64,000 bases of DNA. Origin: Klebsiella africana (GTDB lineage Bacteria > Pseudomonadota > Gammaproteobacteria > Enterobacterales > Enterobacteriaceae). Made by a program: the position numbers and the translations under genes. The DNA lies in assembly GCF_020526085.1 (NCBI RefSeq), contig NZ_CP084874.1, positions 1,550,001 to 1,614,000 on the forward strand, written 5' to 3'. Numbering within the stretch: position 1 is the stretch's first letter; every line of letters starts with the position of its first letter. A model generated the notes under the pieces. It ran no database searches. It worked only from the letters and a program-made list of their open reading frames with translations, and was not told the origin of the DNA. This document shows positions 49,914 through 58,684 of this stretch, one piece after another.

Positions 49914-49958
49914 ATCCCGCTTCCAGCCAAGGGATAACCGGCGGCGGTAGAGGACAGT

Positions 49959-50528
49959 TTACGAGCGGCTCAGAACTCGACGCGCTTCGTTATAGCGCTT
50001 TTTCCAGTACGGTTCATCCATGCTGGAGATGGTCACCCCACTGCTGGTGGAGGCGTGAACGAACTGGTTGTTGCCGAGATAGATCCCGACATGGCGGCCA
50101 GTGGAGCCGGCGCGGAACAGAACCAGATCGCCCGTCCGCAGCTGAGTACGGGAAATCGATTTTCCGGTTTCCTGCTGTTCAGAGGTTGAACGCGGCAGTT
50201 CCAGACCAAATTGTTCGCGGAAGGTGCGCTGCACAAATGCCGAGCAGTCGATACCTTTACGAGTGCTGCCGCCGAGGCGGTAACGCACGCCTTTCCAGCT
50301 GGCATACTGATCCATTAAACGGGACTTAACGTCCAGGTTACGGACCATTGTTTCAAATTCATCCTGAGAGGCTTGCAGTGATGATAAATCGCCACTACCC
50401 ACAGCATGCGTCTCAGAATGCATATTCCTGGCGGTACTTGTTGAACTACACGCGGAAAGCAGAACCGCTACTGCAATCGCGGGGGCTACCCGCAAGATGT
50501 ATCTCAAAATCGGCTGAGATTTGACCAT
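49959..50528 (-). CDS. mepS: Murein DD-endopeptidase MepS (Spr), lipoprotein
   Basis: A 189-residue NlpC/P60 cysteine peptidase with lipobox LLSAC near residue 27. Catalytic Cys is in [13 protein letters not shown] and the His in [15 protein letters not shown]. It cleaves D-Ala-mDAP cross-links to allow murein expansion and is degraded by Prc/NlpI. The family is certain. About 430 bases of non-coding DNA precede it, with a perfect inverted repeat at 50634-50659. Confidence 0.97.
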   Translation of the reverse strand: MVKSQPILRYILRVAPAIAVAVLLSACSSTSTARNMHSETHAVGSGDLSSLQASQDEFETMVRNLDVKSRLMDQYASWKGVRYRLGGSTRKGIDCSAFVQRTFREQFGLELPRSTSEQQETGKSISRTQLRTGDLVLFRAGSTGRHVGIYLGNNQFVHASTSSGVTISSMDEPYWKKRYNEARRVLSRS

Positions 50529-50896
50529 GCTGTTTATTTTCCCTTGTTGTCCTTAACGACAATGTCGTTATAAAAAATGCCAAACGTGTTAGAGCCTAAA
50601 TACCCATCCGCAATGAGACAATTCCTTAAGCTGAAATTTGTGCAGTCACGCACAAATTTATTCATGCTCTGAATTAATGTTGCGGAAAAGGCAAAACGAG
50701 AACGAGATTACCCTATCAAACGCCGCATGGCGAGCGGTTTTGCGCGATTTCTTATAAGTATTTTGGTGACAAAAAGTGAATCATCGGGAAAGGACAAAAT
50801 AGCGGCAGCTTCGGGTAAAAAACAGACAATTCCTTCAATTGTCAGGGGAATATTGTGACAAGAAGATGAACATTATGTTTAAAAAAAGAACAGTTG
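50529..50896. other. Long non-coding region upstream of mepS
   Basis: About 370 AT-rich bases with no supported gene. It holds the mepS promoter. The main landmark is the 50634-50659 inverted repeat. The remainder shows no recognised RNA family or repeat. Confidence 0.5.
50634..50659. promoter_or_regulatory. Perfect 10-6-10 inverted repeat upstream of mepS
   Basis: AAATTTGTGC (50634-50643), spacer AGTCAC, GCACAAATTT (50650-50659). The arms are exact reverse complements. It lies about 105-130 bases before the mepS start. It could be a dimeric regulator operator or a leader hairpin; no known consensus recognised with confidence. Confidence 0.55.
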
Positions 50897-50921
50897 AAAA
50901 AAGGGACCCAAAAGGTCCCCT
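50897..50921 (-). terminator. lpxT terminator
   Basis: On the lpxT strand GGGACC pairs with GGTCCC around TTTTG, followed by a run of six U. It ends the lpxT transcript. Confidence 0.85.
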
Positions 50922-50954
50922 TATAGTTAATGCGATCGGCCAGCGTCAGGGACA

Positions 50955-51668
50955 TTATTTCGCCGATACTCTGCCGGGCAAGTAGCGATCGAAAAAGGCG
51001 ATTAATTTATCGCTCAGTGGCGTCATTAGTACCCACGGTACGCCAATCAGAACGGCACTCAGAGAGCCGACGGCAATATCGCTAAACCAATGGGCGCCAA
51101 TCATGACGCGCGGGAAAGCAAAGACCACCACTATCACCAGCGCCACGGCCAGCGCACGGCAGCCGAAATAGCGCCACATAAAGCTGGCGAAGATCAGCAG
51201 CATCATTCCATGATCGCCCGGGAAGCTGTCTTTCGAGGCATCCTTGGTGGGGAAGTTAACCACATCGCTGACACGAGTGATATCGTCGAAAAAGAGCGAC
51301 GGGCTGGCGCGCTGAACTGGCATCAGGTGCTGTGCGAGCTGGTTGATGATCACCGCCGCCAGCAGCATCACCAGGCCCATGATAGCGATCTGGCGACGGC
51401 CAGCCGCCGGTGCTTTAAGCCAGTAGCTGAGCATCAGACAGCCCATCGCCAGCAGCGAACAGGCGTCGAAGGCGCGATTGTTGATGATCGCCAACAGCCA
51501 GGCATAAGCATGGCTGACGCTGACGCCATGGTTAAAGAAATGGAAGATCGCGGAGTCGACCGGGAACCATGCGCCATGGTTGGCTGGCAGATACCAGGAG
51601 CAAAATAGCGCCACACCCGCGATGTTAAGCAGCAAGATTAAAGGAATTCGGTTTTTCATCATAGCCAT
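50955..51668 (-). CDS. lpxT: Kdo2-lipid A phosphotransferase LpxT
   Basis: A 237-residue PAP2-family membrane enzyme with about six helices. Active-site motifs are KDASKDSFPGDHG and FAFPRVMIGAHWFSDI. It transfers phosphate from undecaprenyl pyrophosphate to lipid A, giving the 1-diphosphate. Start is uncertain by two codons: E. coli aligns best with the Met at 51662, and no clear ribosome-binding site helps. Confidence 0.93.
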   Translation of the reverse strand: MAMMKNRIPLILLLNIAGVALFCSWYLPANHGAWFPVDSAIFHFFNHGVSVSHAYAWLLAIINNRAFDACSLLAMGCLMLSYWLKAPAAGRRQIAIMGLVMLLAAVIINQLAQHLMPVQRASPSLFFDDITRVSDVVNFPTKDASKDSFPGDHGMMLLIFASFMWRYFGCRALAVALVIVVVFAFPRVMIGAHWFSDIAVGSLSAVLIGVPWVLMTPLSDKLIAFFDRYLPGRVSAK

Positions 51669-51705
51669 TGCGATTTTGTGACAGTCGGCGGCAACCTTAG
51701 CCGCC

Positions 51706-52683
51706 TTAACTTAAACGAAGCCTCAACAATGAGGTCTGGAGCCCGTTCCAGTCGGCTTCATTCACGGAGATAAGCTCGATCCGGCTATCGGGCGGAGCAA
51801 CGCTGAGGGTTTCGATGTGCAGATCATCACCCTGACGGTTGATCCGCACGCTCCCTTCGGCAATGCGCATCACGCCTTTGACGCGCGTCACAGGTGCCAG
51901 GCGGGCCCATTCGAGCAGGCCGATGGTGTCAAAGACCGTTTCCGCGTCGAAGATCCAGCCGCAGGACTGGTAACCCTGGCCGCTATTCAGATGGCGGCGC
52001 CAGCGCTGGTGCTCGGGGAGGCTGAGCGCGGCGAGACCGCTGGTCGGGCGGGAATGGTGAACATGCTCCGCGCTCGCCGGCAGCGGGGCGGTGTTCCGTC
52101 GTGGCTCATCGAGCAGGGTCAGATCGATATTGCCCTGGGTTGCCGACACCTTGCGACGCCCGCCGCCCCAACGTTGCCACCAGTCGGCCAGCGCCCGGGC
52201 GCTTTCGGGGGTTTCCCGATCGCTTTTATTAGCCACAATGATGTCCGCCGCAGCCAGCTGATCGCGGAAATTGTCGTTGCTGACGGCTCTTGCATCCAGC
52301 AGCTGGCGGGGATCGAGGATGCACAGCGTGGCGCGCAGATCGATCCAGGGCTCATACACCGCCGCGGTGAGGATATCGAGGATCTGCTTTGGGTGGCCCA
52401 AACCGGTGGGTTCGATCAGCAGGCGATCGGGTTTGCCCTGGCGCAGCAGGGTGTTCAGCCCAACCTGCATCGGCAGGCCATTGACGCAGCACATGCAGCC
52501 GCCGGGGATCTCTTTGAGCAGGGCACCGCTGTCGGCCAGCAGCGCACCGTCTATCCCGACTTCGCCAAACTCATTCACCAGTACGGCCCATTTTTCATCC
52601 GCAGGCTTTTGCGCCAGCAGATGAAGAATTGAGGTCGTCTTACCGCTGCCGAGAAAGCCGGTGATCAAATTGGTTCTGGTCAC
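51706..52683 (-). CDS. yeiR: COG0523 metallochaperone-type GTPase YeiR
   Basis: A 325-residue P-loop G3E GTPase. Walker A is GFLGSGKTTS, the metal-binding motif is GGCMCCVNG (CxCC), the NKSD base motif is present, and a C-terminal CobW domain follows. E. coli YeiR binds zinc and hydrolyses GTP. The frame is open 38 codons upstream, but homology and a GGAG site place the start at the GTG of 52683. Followed 37 bases later by lpxT. Confidence 0.94.
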   Translation of the reverse strand: MTRTNLITGFLGSGKTTSILHLLAQKPADEKWAVLVNEFGEVGIDGALLADSGALLKEIPGGCMCCVNGLPMQVGLNTLLRQGKPDRLLIEPTGLGHPKQILDILTAAVYEPWIDLRATLCILDPRQLLDARAVSNDNFRDQLAAADIIVANKSDRETPESARALADWWQRWGGGRRKVSATQGNIDLTLLDEPRRNTAPLPASAEHVHHSRPTSGLAALSLPEHQRWRRHLNSGQGYQSCGWIFDAETVFDTIGLLEWARLAPVTRVKGVMRIAEGSVRINRQGDDLHIETLSVAPPDSRIELISVNEADWNGLQTSLLRLRLS

Positions 52684-52702
52684 TCTTTTCTCCAGGATAA
52701 AT

Positions 52703-52721
52703 GTAATGTTGTAACAGTTAC
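52703..52721 (-). promoter_or_regulatory. Possible Zur-type operator before yeiR
   Basis: GTAATGTTGTAACAGTTAC has GTAA/TTAC ends and a TGTTGTAACA core, loosely like gamma-proteobacterial Zur sites (TGTTATAnnATAACA). It sits 20-40 bases before the yeiR GTG. Zinc-responsive control would fit a COG0523 gene, but the match is imperfect. Confidence 0.3.
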
Positions 52722-52803
52722 GTCTATCCTGACGAAAAAAGGGGGAAAAGAGAAGTCCTGAGGCGGACAGAAGAGAATTCTGTCCGCATAAGCGCAAATA
52801 TTG

Positions 52804-54270
52804 TTAAGAATTCAACGCACGGGCAACGGCCTCGCGGGCACCGTGCGTCGCCAGCTGTTGCCAGGCGGCGCGGATCCCGGCAACAAACTGGGCGTTGCGC
52901 GGCAGGTCGCGGCCAAATATCTCTTCCAGTTCCAGCAGGGCGTCAACGCGCTGCAGCTCATTACTCTGCGCCACCCGTTGCTGGATCTTATCAATCAATG
53001 GGTCGCGGACATCGATCGCCTGACCAGCATCATCCGTGCCGCTGACGTAGCGCATCCAGCCGGCCACGCCGAGGGCCAACAGCGGCCAACGGCTGCCGCG
53101 CTCAAGATGCACGCGGATGCCATCGAGCATACGCTGGGGCAGCTTCTGACTGCCGTCCATGGCGATTTGCCAGGTGCGGTGTTTGAGCGCCGGATTGCTG
53201 AAGCGCGCGATCAGGCTGTCGGCATAGGCTTTCAGATCGACGCCGGTAATGGTCAACGTCGGGGCCTGTTCGTCAAGCATCAGCTGGCGGGCGGCGCGGC
53301 GGAAGACCTCATCCTGCATGCAGTCGCTGACGTGCGCATGACCTGACAGATAGCCAAGCCAGGCGAGGAAAGAGTGGCTGCCGTTGAGCATTCGTAGCTT
53401 CATCTGTTCCCAGGGCAGCACATCGTCGGTCATCTGTACGCCTGCCGTCTCCCAGGCGGGTCGTCCGGCGACAAAGTGGTCTTCGACCACCCACTGGATG
53501 AAGGGTTCGCAGCTGATGGCGCAGGGATCGTCCACCCCCAACACGGCGGCGATTTCCGCCAGCGACTCCGGTGTGGCGGCGGGAACAATACGATCCACCA
53601 TGGTGCCCGGGAAGCTGACGTTGTCGGCGATCCAGCTCGCCAGCGCCGGGCTGCGTTTTTCCGCCATGCCGAGGACCGCATTTTTTACCACGTGGCCGTT
53701 ATCGGGAATATTATCGCAGGAGAGCACGGTAAAAGGCGGGAGGCCTCGTTCCCGGCGGCGGGCCAGCGCTTCAACTAAAATACCGGGAGCCGACTGCGGC
53801 AGCGTCGGGTTCTCCAGATCGTGAAGGATGCGCGGATGCGTTGGATCCAGCTTCCCGGTCGCCGGATCGATGCAGTAGCCTTTTTCGGTGATGGTCAGCG
53901 AGACAATTGCCACCTGCGGTTCGCAAAATTTTTCGATAATCGCCGCCAGTGAATCGAGCCTGGCGTTCAGGCATTCGTGCACTGCGCCGATCACAATGGG
54001 CTGGTTGCCGTCAGCGCCTTTTTCCAGCACGGTAAAGAGATGGTCCTGTTCGCGAAGCTGGCTCATCAGCGTGTCGCCGCTGAACAGGCTGATTTCACAG
54101 ATCCCCCAGTCGCCGCCGGCGTTATTCAGCACGCGATCGGTCAGCAGCGCCTGGTGCGCGCGATGAAATGCGCCAAAGCCGAAATGGACAATACGCGAGC
54201 GGAGCTGGCTGCGATCGTATTGAGGACGTTGCACATTCTTCGGTAGCGTAGCGGTTGCAATTGTTGTCAT
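52804..54270 (-). CDS. yeiQ: Mannitol dehydrogenase family oxidoreductase YeiQ (fructuronate reductase-like)
   Basis: A 488-residue polyol-specific long-chain dehydrogenase. The NAD(P)-binding N-domain opens RIVHFGFGAFHRAHQALLTD; the catalytic helix has KLRMLNGSHSFLAWLGYLSG (Lys/Asn/His). It is close to UxuB/UxaB-type fructuronate and tagaturonate reductases. Divergent from uxuA with shared ExuR/UxuR-like sites, which supports a hexuronate role. Confidence 0.92.
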   Translation of the reverse strand: MTTIATATLPKNVQRPQYDRSQLRSRIVHFGFGAFHRAHQALLTDRVLNNAGGDWGICEISLFSGDTLMSQLREQDHLFTVLEKGADGNQPIVIGAVHECLNARLDSLAAIIEKFCEPQVAIVSLTITEKGYCIDPATGKLDPTHPRILHDLENPTLPQSAPGILVEALARRRERGLPPFTVLSCDNIPDNGHVVKNAVLGMAEKRSPALASWIADNVSFPGTMVDRIVPAATPESLAEIAAVLGVDDPCAISCEPFIQWVVEDHFVAGRPAWETAGVQMTDDVLPWEQMKLRMLNGSHSFLAWLGYLSGHAHVSDCMQDEVFRRAARQLMLDEQAPTLTITGVDLKAYADSLIARFSNPALKHRTWQIAMDGSQKLPQRMLDGIRVHLERGSRWPLLALGVAGWMRYVSGTDDAGQAIDVRDPLIDKIQQRVAQSNELQRVDALLELEEIFGRDLPRNAQFVAGIRAAWQQLATHGAREAVARALNS

Positions 54271-54333
54271 TCTTCAAACACCTGTTTAACTGCTTATTAA
54301 CAATGCCAGTCTAAAGTTATATGACAGGAAATA

Positions 54334-54352
54334 AAATTGGTAAGCCGAAATT
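54334..54352. promoter_or_regulatory. Probable UxuR/ExuR operator (yeiQ side)
   Basis: AAATTGGTAAGCCGAAATT resembles the ExuR/UxuR operator AAATTGGTATACCAATTT. It lies in the 206-bp divergent yeiQ-uxuA region. Confidence 0.55.
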
Positions 54353-54442
54353 ATCCGCTGACTGTGAGCTGGATCAATCAATACACCGCCACTATTTGCA
54401 GCCTGGCGAGAAACATGTATGGTAGTCGTCATGAGTGTCGCC

Positions 54443-54462
54443 ATTATTGGTATAACAACTTT
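54443..54462. promoter_or_regulatory. Probable UxuR/ExuR operator (uxuA side)
   Basis: ATTATTGGTATAACAACTTT keeps the TTGGTATA core and the dyad; it ends 14 bases before the uxuA start, so it could block initiation. Confidence 0.55.
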
Positions 54463-54476
54463 GTGAGGACATAGCG

Positions 54477-55667
54477 ATGGAACAAACCTGGCGGTGGTAT
54501 GGGCCGAACGATCCGGTATCGCTTGATGATGTACGGCAGGCGGGGGCGACCGGCGTCGTCACTGCGCTGCACCATATTGCAAACGGTCAGGTCTGGCCGG
54601 TCGACGAGATTAAAGCGCGTCAGGCGCTGTTAGCGGCAAAAGGGTTGACCTGGTCGGTCGTCGAAAGCATTCCAGTCCATGAGGATATTAAAACCCACAG
54701 CGGGCAGTATGCGACCTGGATTGCCAACTATCAGCAGAGCATCCGCAACCTCGCGGCCTGCGGCATCGATACCGTGTGCTACAACTTTATGCCGATCCTC
54801 GACTGGACGCGCACCGATCTGGAATATGAACTGCCGGACGGCTCCCGTGCGCTGCGTTTCGATCAGATCGCCTTCGCCGCCTTTGAGCTGCATATCCTTA
54901 AGCGCCCGGGAGCGGAAGCGGATTACAGCGAAGAAGAACAGCGTCAGGCTGAGGTCTATTTCAAGGCGATGAGCGAAGCGGACATTGAGAAACTGACCCG
55001 CAATATCATCGCCGGCCTGCCGGGAGCGGAAGAGGGCTATACTCTCGACCAGTTCCGCGCGCGCCTGGCGGAATATGACCACATTGATAAAGCGCAGCTA
55101 CGCGACAATATGGCCTATTTCCTGCGCGCCATCGTGCCGGTGTGCGAAGAGGTAGGGATCCGCCTGGCTGTGCATCCGGACGATCCGCCGCGGCCGATCC
55201 TTGGCCTGCCGCGTATCGTGTCGACCATCGAAGATATGCAGTGGCTGAAGGAGACGGTGGACAGCATTAACAATGGCTTCACCATGTGTACCGGATCGTA
55301 TGGCGTTCGCGCCGATAACGATCTGGTGAAAATGGTGGAGACCTTTGGCGATCGTATCCATTTTACCCATCTGCGCGCTACCTGCCGTGAAGCAAACCCG
55401 AAAACCTTCCATGAGGCGGCGCACCTTAGCGGCGACGTCAATATGGTGGCAGTGGTGGATGCGATCCTGCGTGAAGAGCAGCGGCGTAAACAGGCCGGCG
55501 ATCTGCGCCCGATCCCATTCCGCCCGGATCATGGTCATCAGATGCTCGACGATCTGCGCAAGAAAACCAACCCAGGCTATTCGGCGATCGGCCGTCTCAA
55601 GGGGATGGCGGAAGTGCGCGGCGTCGAGCTGGCGCTAAAAATGACCAAATACCCTGAACTGCTGTAA
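54477..55667 (+). CDS. uxuA: Mannonate dehydratase
   Basis: A 396-residue TIM-barrel enzyme that dehydrates D-mannonate to 2-keto-3-deoxygluconate. Conserved blocks are [48 protein letters not shown] and [14 protein letters not shown] [12 protein letters not shown] near the C-terminus. In E. coli uxuA sits elsewhere with uxuB; here it is paired with yeiQ. GAGG lies ten bases before the ATG. Confidence 0.96.
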   Translation: MEQTWRWYGPNDPVSLDDVRQAGATGVVTALHHIANGQVWPVDEIKARQALLAAKGLTWSVVESIPVHEDIKTHSGQYATWIANYQQSIRNLAACGIDTVCYNFMPILDWTRTDLEYELPDGSRALRFDQIAFAAFELHILKRPGAEADYSEEEQRQAEVYFKAMSEADIEKLTRNIIAGLPGAEEGYTLDQFRARLAEYDHIDKAQLRDNMAYFLRAIVPVCEEVGIRLAVHPDDPPRPILGLPRIVSTIEDMQWLKETVDSINNGFTMCTGSYGVRADNDLVKMVETFGDRIHFTHLRATCREANPKTFHEAAHLSGDVNMVAVVDAILREEQRRKQAGDLRPIPFRPDHGHQMLDDLRKKTNPGYSAIGRLKGMAEVRGVELALKMTKYPELL

Positions 55668-55683
55668 TCGCGGCACAGGGGGT

Positions 55684-55730
55684 AATAAAAAGGACAGCCA
55701 GCGCTGTCCTTTTTTACTGTTGGGATGTCA
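55684..55730 (+). terminator. uxuA terminator, first copy of a 47-bp direct repeat
   Basis: A hairpin of AAAGGACAGC and GCTGTCCTTT around CA (central CCAG) with flanking A-run and T-run. The 47 bases from 55684 recur at 56101 with only three changes. Confidence 0.9.
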
Positions 55731-55890
55731 GCCTGGTCAGATAAGTGAAGCTCCACCCGACAAAATAACGGCGCAATGGGGTAGATACTGTGATCGGTTT
55801 GCAACAATGTCGACCCTGGAAAAACCTGTGTTCTCTGTTAGTTCCGAGCTGATTGCGCTCCCGATATTTCTTCTGCGTAATCTCACTTAT

Positions 55891-55959
55891 GGTGCAGGGA
55901 GCGCACAGGGGGCGGCCAGTCGCCACCGCCCCCTGTACCCCCGGGCTCCGGCCTGCACC
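55891..55959. repeat. Large nested palindromic element between uxuA and yeiP
   Basis: Outer arms GGTGCAGG (55891-55898) and CCTGCACC (55952-55959), a GAGC/GCTC step, and an inner perfect stem CAGGGGGCGG (55906-55915) with CCGCCCCCTG (55926-55935) around a 10-nt loop CCAGTCGCCA. It could fold as one long hairpin in either strand. It does not have REP or ERIC sequence. I do not recognise the family. Confidence 0.7.
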
Positions 55960-56013
55960 GGCAGTTTCAGCAAGAATAGTGAATAAATTAACGACAGGAC
56001 ACCCGGATCGTAG

Positions 56014-56042
56014 GCCGGATAAGGCGTCAGCCGCCATCCGGC
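56014..56042. repeat. REP element
   Basis: GCCGGAT (56014-56020) pairs with ATCCGGC (56036-56042), with an inner GGCG/CGCC pairing, the standard enterobacterial REP form. The other 55731-56100 bases show no supported gene. Confidence 0.88.
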
Positions 56043-56100
56043 ACAAGTACGGGAACCGTGTTGAATGAATATTACCCGGTACAGGGGCATACCCTCGCCA

Positions 56101-56147
56101 AATAAAAAGGACAGCCAGCGCTGTCCTTTTTTACTGTCGGGGCGTCA
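56101..56147 (-). terminator. yeiP terminator, second copy of the 47-bp direct repeat
   Basis: The same terminator hairpin as after uxuA (44 of 47 bases identical, direct orientation). Being palindromic with A and T runs on both sides, it terminates the minus-strand yeiP transcript. Confidence 0.9.
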
Positions 56148-56154
56148 CCGATGA

Positions 56155-56727
56155 TTAATCCGCGCGGCCCATATAGCGGCACTCTTCGATATGAATGCGG
56201 ATTTTCTCACCGGTAGTCAGGTATTCCGGCACCTGAATCACCAGGCCGGTGCTCATGGTGGCTGGCTTGGTGCGGGAGCTGGCGGAGGCCCCTTTAATAC
56301 CCGGCGCGGTTTCGATAATTTCCAGGTCGACGGTCTGCGGCAGCTCCAGCGCCAGCAGCTGGCCGTCCCAGGTCAGCACCTGCATGTCCGGCATTCCGCC
56401 TTCCGGAATAAACTGCAGCTCTTCTTCGATCTGCTCTTTGGTAAAGGTGTAAGGGGTATAGTCTTCTTTATCCATGAACACGTATTCGTTGCCATCGACG
56501 TAGGAGAAGTCAACGAAACGGCGGGTCAGGGTCACGGTATCGACGATATCGTCGCCTTTGAAGCGCTCTTCTACTTTCAGGCCGGTGCGCACGTCGGAGA
56601 AGCGCATTTTATACAGTGTCGCAGCACCGCGGGCGCTGGGTGACTGAATATCAATATTTTTCACAATCAGCAGCTTGCCGTTGTAATTCAGCACCATACC
56701 TTTTTTAATTTCATTCGCTCTTGGCAT
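56155..56727 (-). CDS. yeiP: Elongation factor P-like protein YeiP
   Basis: A 190-residue three-domain EF-P paralogue (KOW-like N-domain [20 protein letters not shown], then OB domains ending [14 protein letters not shown]). It lacks the modifiable lysine context of true EF-P. It should act at the ribosome, with relief of particular stall motifs reported for paralogues (EfpL). Ends right before the repeat-terminator. Confidence 0.96.
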   Translation of the reverse strand: MPRANEIKKGMVLNYNGKLLIVKNIDIQSPSARGAATLYKMRFSDVRTGLKVEERFKGDDIVDTVTLTRRFVDFSYVDGNEYVFMDKEDYTPYTFTKEQIEEELQFIPEGGMPDMQVLTWDGQLLALELPQTVDLEIIETAPGIKGASASSRTKPATMSTGLVIQVPEYLTTGEKIRIHIEECRYMGRAD

Positions 56728-56874
56728 TGCAGTAATCCTGTCACTTAACGAGTCAAAAATATCGCGTAAAACTACTCGCGCCCGGGCGTTCAGGCAAGCG
56801 GAATTCGCGAGTTTTGCTATCTTCTGGCAAAACGTTTAGGCTGTGGCGCAAAATGAGCGTTCGGGAGTCGGGTT

Positions 56875-57129
56875 ATGGAATGTCGTACTGATTGTGGCGC
56901 ATGTTGCATCGCCCCCTCTATATCATCGCCGATCCCCGGCATGCCGCAGGGGAAGCCGGCTAACACCCGTTGTATCCAGCTTTCCGAGCGCAATTTATGC
57001 CTTATTTTCGGCTCCCCTCTGCGCCCGAAGGTGTGCGCCAGCCTGCAGCCCTCGCCGGAGATGTGCCTCACCCACCGCGATGAAGCGATCACCTGGCTGC
57101 TGGAGCTTGAACTGGCCACCGCGCCCTGA
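56875..57129 (+). CDS. yeiW: YeiW, cysteine-rich YkgJ/UPF0153-type protein
   Basis: An 84-residue protein with [19 protein letters not shown] (CxxxCGxCC) and later cysteines in CIQL, CLIF, KVCASL and EMC, arranged like zinc- or iron-sulfur-binding YkgJ proteins. Function unknown. Small but conserved along its whole length with E. coli YeiW. Divergent from yeiP and convergent with setB. Confidence 0.88.
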   Translation: MECRTDCGACCIAPSISSPIPGMPQGKPANTRCIQLSERNLCLIFGSPLRPKVCASLQPSPEMCLTHRDEAITWLLELELATAP

Positions 57130-57168
57130 GCTCAACGCAGCAGATGAGAGGGATGGAAACCAATGTGC

Positions 57169-58350
57169 TTACACGTCTCTGATCCGCCACAGGCAGGCCT
57201 GAGTGGCAACGCCCATCGCCAGCGCAATCCAGAACACCGCATGATAGCTCCAGATCTCTGCTACCACGCCCGCCAGTGAACCGGCGATGATCCAGCCGAC
57301 GCGGGTGGTATTGGTGTAGAGGGTGGTGGCCGCGCCCGCCTGCCCGGGCATCAAATCCTGGAAATAGAGCATGCCGATCCCGGCGAGGATCCCGATATAG
57401 ATGGCGTTAAGCACCTGCATCGCCAGCAGCAGTGCCGGCGTATGTACCGTCAGCATCCCCACGTAAAACAGCACCCCGGCGACTGCAGAAAGACGCATCA
57501 GAAAGCGTTTACCGAAGCGCCGGGCGTAGTAACCGGCAATCAGCATGGTGGGAATTTCCAGCCCGGCGGCGGTCCCCATCATCAGGCCGGCCAGCTTCTC
57601 CGGCAGATGCAGCTCATTAATGATAAACAGCGGCATATTAATGATGTACAGGCTGTTGGTGCCCCACATCAGCGTGCAGATGCTGAACAGCAGCAGCGCA
57701 TCGCGGCGGTGCGTGCGCGGGGCTTCCAGCCGGCCGGTCGCTACCACCTTCGCTTTGCGCATGCTGGGCAAGAACAGCCAGACCATGATCCCGCAGACAA
57801 TAAACGCCGCCGCGGCGCTGAGATACATCGCGGTAAAGCCAAACCCCATCGCCAGGGCATAGGCCAGCGGGGGGCCAATCACCCATGCCAGGGAGACCTG
57901 GGCGCGTAAAATGGAGCTGAACATTACCGCTTCGCGGCCGGTCCTGTCGGCGTGCTCACGCGCGAGGGCAAACATCTGTGGGTTGGCGGTCGAGCCAAAG
58001 CTGCTGAGAAAAACACCGATGAACAGCAAGATGAAGTAGTTGCGGTTCCAGGCAAACAGCAGGCAGGCCAGCACCCCCAGCAGGCAGCAGACGACAATCA
58101 GCTGCTTGCGGTCGCCCTGACGGTCGGAGCGGCCGGCAAGGAACTGGCTGACCAGAATGCCAATAACCGCGCTGCCGGTAAAAAAGAAGCCGACCATCGC
58201 CGGGCGGACGTGCACTTCGTTGGTCAGAAACAGGCTCAGGGTCGGGGTTTGCAACGCCCCGGCAATGCCCGTCAGAAAAGCGACGATTAAGAAGGCGGAA
58301 GAAGTGACATCGAACCCGCGTCGGGGAAGGGCGGCGCTACGGTTTTGCAT
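57169..58350 (-). CDS. setB: Sugar efflux transporter SetB
   Basis: A 393-residue 12-helix MFS protein of the SET family. Motif A is in AGRSDRQGDRKQLI; family blocks AREHADRTGREAVMFSSILRA and MLYFQDLMPGQAG are present. SetB exports lactose and glucose analogues and has been linked to chromosome segregation in E. coli. Divergent from fruBKA. Confidence 0.94.
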   Translation of the reverse strand: MQNRSAALPRRGFDVTSSAFLIVAFLTGIAGALQTPTLSLFLTNEVHVRPAMVGFFFTGSAVIGILVSQFLAGRSDRQGDRKQLIVVCCLLGVLACLLFAWNRNYFILLFIGVFLSSFGSTANPQMFALAREHADRTGREAVMFSSILRAQVSLAWVIGPPLAYALAMGFGFTAMYLSAAAAFIVCGIMVWLFLPSMRKAKVVATGRLEAPRTHRRDALLLFSICTLMWGTNSLYIINMPLFIINELHLPEKLAGLMMGTAAGLEIPTMLIAGYYARRFGKRFLMRLSAVAGVLFYVGMLTVHTPALLLAMQVLNAIYIGILAGIGMLYFQDLMPGQAGAATTLYTNTTRVGWIIAGSLAGVVAEIWSYHAVFWIALAMGVATQACLWRIRDV

Positions 58351-58455
58351 GTTAGTTTTTCTGTAGTTTCAGGAGACGGCGCGGAGTTTACGCCTGCTGG
58401 CTGAAAATAAACAGTAGTATGGCACGAATAATTAAAAAGGCGTTTCAAAATATAA

Positions 58456-58509
58456 GCTTCAGCAAAAAGCTGACGTTCGAGGCGGTCGATCGCAAAGGCT
58501 TCAGCAAAA
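58456..58509. repeat. 12-bp direct repeat at 42-bp spacing upstream of setB/fruB
   Basis: GCTTCAGCAAAA occurs at 58456-58467 and again at 58498-58509. The 42-bp phase is about four helical turns. It lies in the 334-bp setB-fruB gap, otherwise only promoter sequence plus Cra sites. Confidence 0.5.
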
Positions 58510-58584
58510 GTGTGCAGTACCTCTAAGTTCTGCAATCAAGTCGCTGACGTTCCTTGCGCGTTGAGCAAGAAAGGTACAAAATTC

Positions 58585-58663
58585 TTGAAACGTTTCAGCG
58601 TCATTCGGCAATCCGTTCCCCGTCAGATGGCGCCTTTTTTCTCAAGTTAGCTGAAACGATTCA
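58585..58663 (+). promoter_or_regulatory. Two Cra (FruR) operators of fruBKA
   Basis: TTGAAACGTTTCAG (58585-58598) and GCTGAAACGATTCA (58650-58663) match the Cra consensus GCTGAAACGTTTCA. They occupy the promoter and leader, the arrangement known for E. coli fruBKA. Cra represses until fructose-1-phosphate binds. Confidence 0.9.
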
Positions 58664-58684
58664 ATTCAGCAGGAGAGGAGAACC

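Noticed and set aside
50955..51668. PAP2 gene as an undecaprenyl pyrophosphatase (PgpB/YbjG type)
   Set aside because: Full-length similarity and position between yeiR and mepS fit LpxT better.
55720..55986. Possible small proteins in the uxuA-yeiP gap
   Set aside because: Open frames on both strands cross the palindromes, lack ribosome-binding sites and show no familiar sequence.
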